Shown here: piece by piece, positions 63,270 to 64,000 of the stretch | How positions within the stretch are numbered: position 1 is the first letter of the stretch | How the letters are laid out: each line of letters opens with the position of its first letter | Assembly: GCA_041687335.1 (NCBI GenBank) | Contig: JAWLCE010000002.1 | Coordinates: 1 to 64,000 of the forward strand | Direction of reading: 5' to 3' | Source of the DNA: JAJFUE01 sp041687335 | GTDB lineage: Bacteria > Sumerlaeota > Sumerlaeia > MVZB01 | DNA length: 64,000 nucleotides | Notes under the pieces: generated by a model | The model's input: the letters and a program-made list of their open reading frames with translations, nothing else | Database searches by the model: none | Told to the model about the DNA's origin: nothing | Translations under genes and position numbers: made by a program

Positions 63270-64000
63270 ACGGGGCGGCTGGAGCGGTTATCATCCGCCC
63301 CGTCCCCCCCTTGAGGAGAGTTTGTCAAGTTCCGGGGCCCGGGCCCAATGACCCGCGTCTCGTTGTCCGCTCCGCCTGTCGCTGTCGGCTGCCGCTGTTC
63401 ATCTGCCGCTGTTCCGTTCCGGCTGCTGCTTTTGCTGTTCGTCGTTCGTGCCAGTTCCCAAGGCCTTCAGTCCGCTGACGGGCCGGGCCCCGGTTTTTTT
63501 CTCGCGCAAAGCCGCAATGTTTCGTTCCAAAGAACGCCAAGTAGGCAGGCCGTTGGTTCCTGGTGCATCTATCGCGCAGCAGGATTCGCCATGCGAGATT
63601 GGGCGTAGGCCTGAAGCTGGCCGAGGCGAGAAAGCCCCGTAGGGGCCAGATAGCTCCGTCAGGAGCGACATGTTTTTAGAAACTCGCATTATTCTGCCCA
63701 AAGCTCCTTTGGGAGCGACATGTGCAGCTTTCCCTCGTTGTAAACCATGTTTTCCATTCACATCATCTTCGTTTGAAGGACCGACGGCGGCACATGCCGC
63801 TCCTGACGGAGCTTGAGGGAAGGGGAACGGCCTTGCTACAAACATGCCGCTCCTAACGGAGCTAATGGCTCCTCCGTCTGACAACGGAGCTCTGACCTGT
63901 GGGCGTTCTTCATTTGCGTCCTTGATCCCAGCTTGGCCCCCTTAGCGACAAAAAACCGCCCGTGCTCCCGTCAGCCAGCTTCATGCTGTGGTATCGCCCA
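63270..64000. other. Gene-free right end rich in repeats
   Basis: No gene is seen in 730 bases. It starts with a hairpin CGGGGCGG...CCGCCCCG (63270-63302), then low-complexity CTGCCGCTGTTC-type sequence (about 63370-63460), and CGCAAAG-family units at 63504-63542 and 63903-63957. A cluster of REP-like palindromes lies at 63634-63862. Open frames here look like random translations of repeats. Confidence 0.6.
63634..63862. repeat. Cluster of REP-like palindromic units
   Basis: GCTCC-N4-GGAGCGACATG occurs twice forward (63653-63672, 63703-63722) and twice inverted as CATGCCGCTCC-N4-GGAGC (63793-63812, 63843-63862). GCCCC-GTA-GGGGC is at 63634-63646. The two inverted pairs could fold into a large structure. 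These resemble dispersed REP/REPIN units of bacterial intergenic DNA. Confidence 0.75.

Noticed and set aside
63325..63884. Open frames at the right end
   Set aside because: They run through repeats and low-complexity sequence and show no domain or ribosome site.

Overview
The window is GC-rich DNA from what looks like a Gram-negative bacterium: it has a lipoprotein signal, an MlaF-type ATPase, pseudopilins and a WaaL-like ligase. Intergenic gaps carry abundant short dispersed repeats. The taxon cannot be fixed from sequence alone. The mix of secreted carbohydrate-active proteins, TIM-barrel sugar enzymes, Gfo/Idh oxidoreductase and sodium:solute symporter would fit a poorly cultured phylum such as Sumerlaeota or Hydrogenedentota, but that is a guess.

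Left part (1-22561) is probably a genomic island. A 3' tRNA-Gly(CCC) remnant at 22508-22561, followed by the original-looking tRNA terminator, marks its right edge, and a P4-type tyrosine integrase lies just inside. The cargo is a leftward operon of five genes, four of which overlap end to end: a DrmD-like SNF2 helicase, an Eco57I/PglX/DrmMI-like adenine methylase of 1757 aa, a uracil-DNA-glycosylase-superfamily protein, an AlbA_2/Schlafen-type protein with an HATPase-like domain, and an 1822-aa DEAH helicase with an MZB/DUF1998 zinc region and a nuclease-like C-terminus. I read it as an anti-phage system that mixes DISARM class I and Druantia components and adds UDG-like and AlbA_2 modules. 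It is the best candidate here for an undescribed system. A secreted glycosidase-like protein and a DUF429 protein lie to its left.

22592-28618 is a redox/metal-cluster module: two MinD-like ATPases with inserted ferredoxin domains, a DUF5320 protein, three NifX/NifB-like proteins, a metallo-beta-lactamase-fold protein and a PAS/sigma-54 activator. Two sequences matching sigma-54 -24/-12 promoters flank the activator gene and point outward.

28699-38676 is a surface-glycan locus: three glycosyltransferase-type genes (one a DUF115-GT4 fusion), a large alpha-helical repeat protein fused to an FkbM methyltransferase, and an O-antigen-ligase-like membrane protein. 39060-43547 has class II fructose-bisphosphate aldolase, a secreted beta-propeller-like protein and a PAS histidine kinase. 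43661-48577 is a type II secretion/type IV pilus-like operon (three pseudopilins, GspE, GspF). 48789-55702 holds a double-receiver response regulator, a class II aldolase, a lipoprotein, MlaF-like ATPase, HisC and a polytopic glycosyltransferase. 55865-63269 holds a sugar isomerase, RumA-type RNA methyltransferase, CutA, an FAH-family hydrolase, a sodium:solute symporter and a Gfo/Idh oxidoreductase. The last 730 bases are gene-free and rich in REP-like palindromes.
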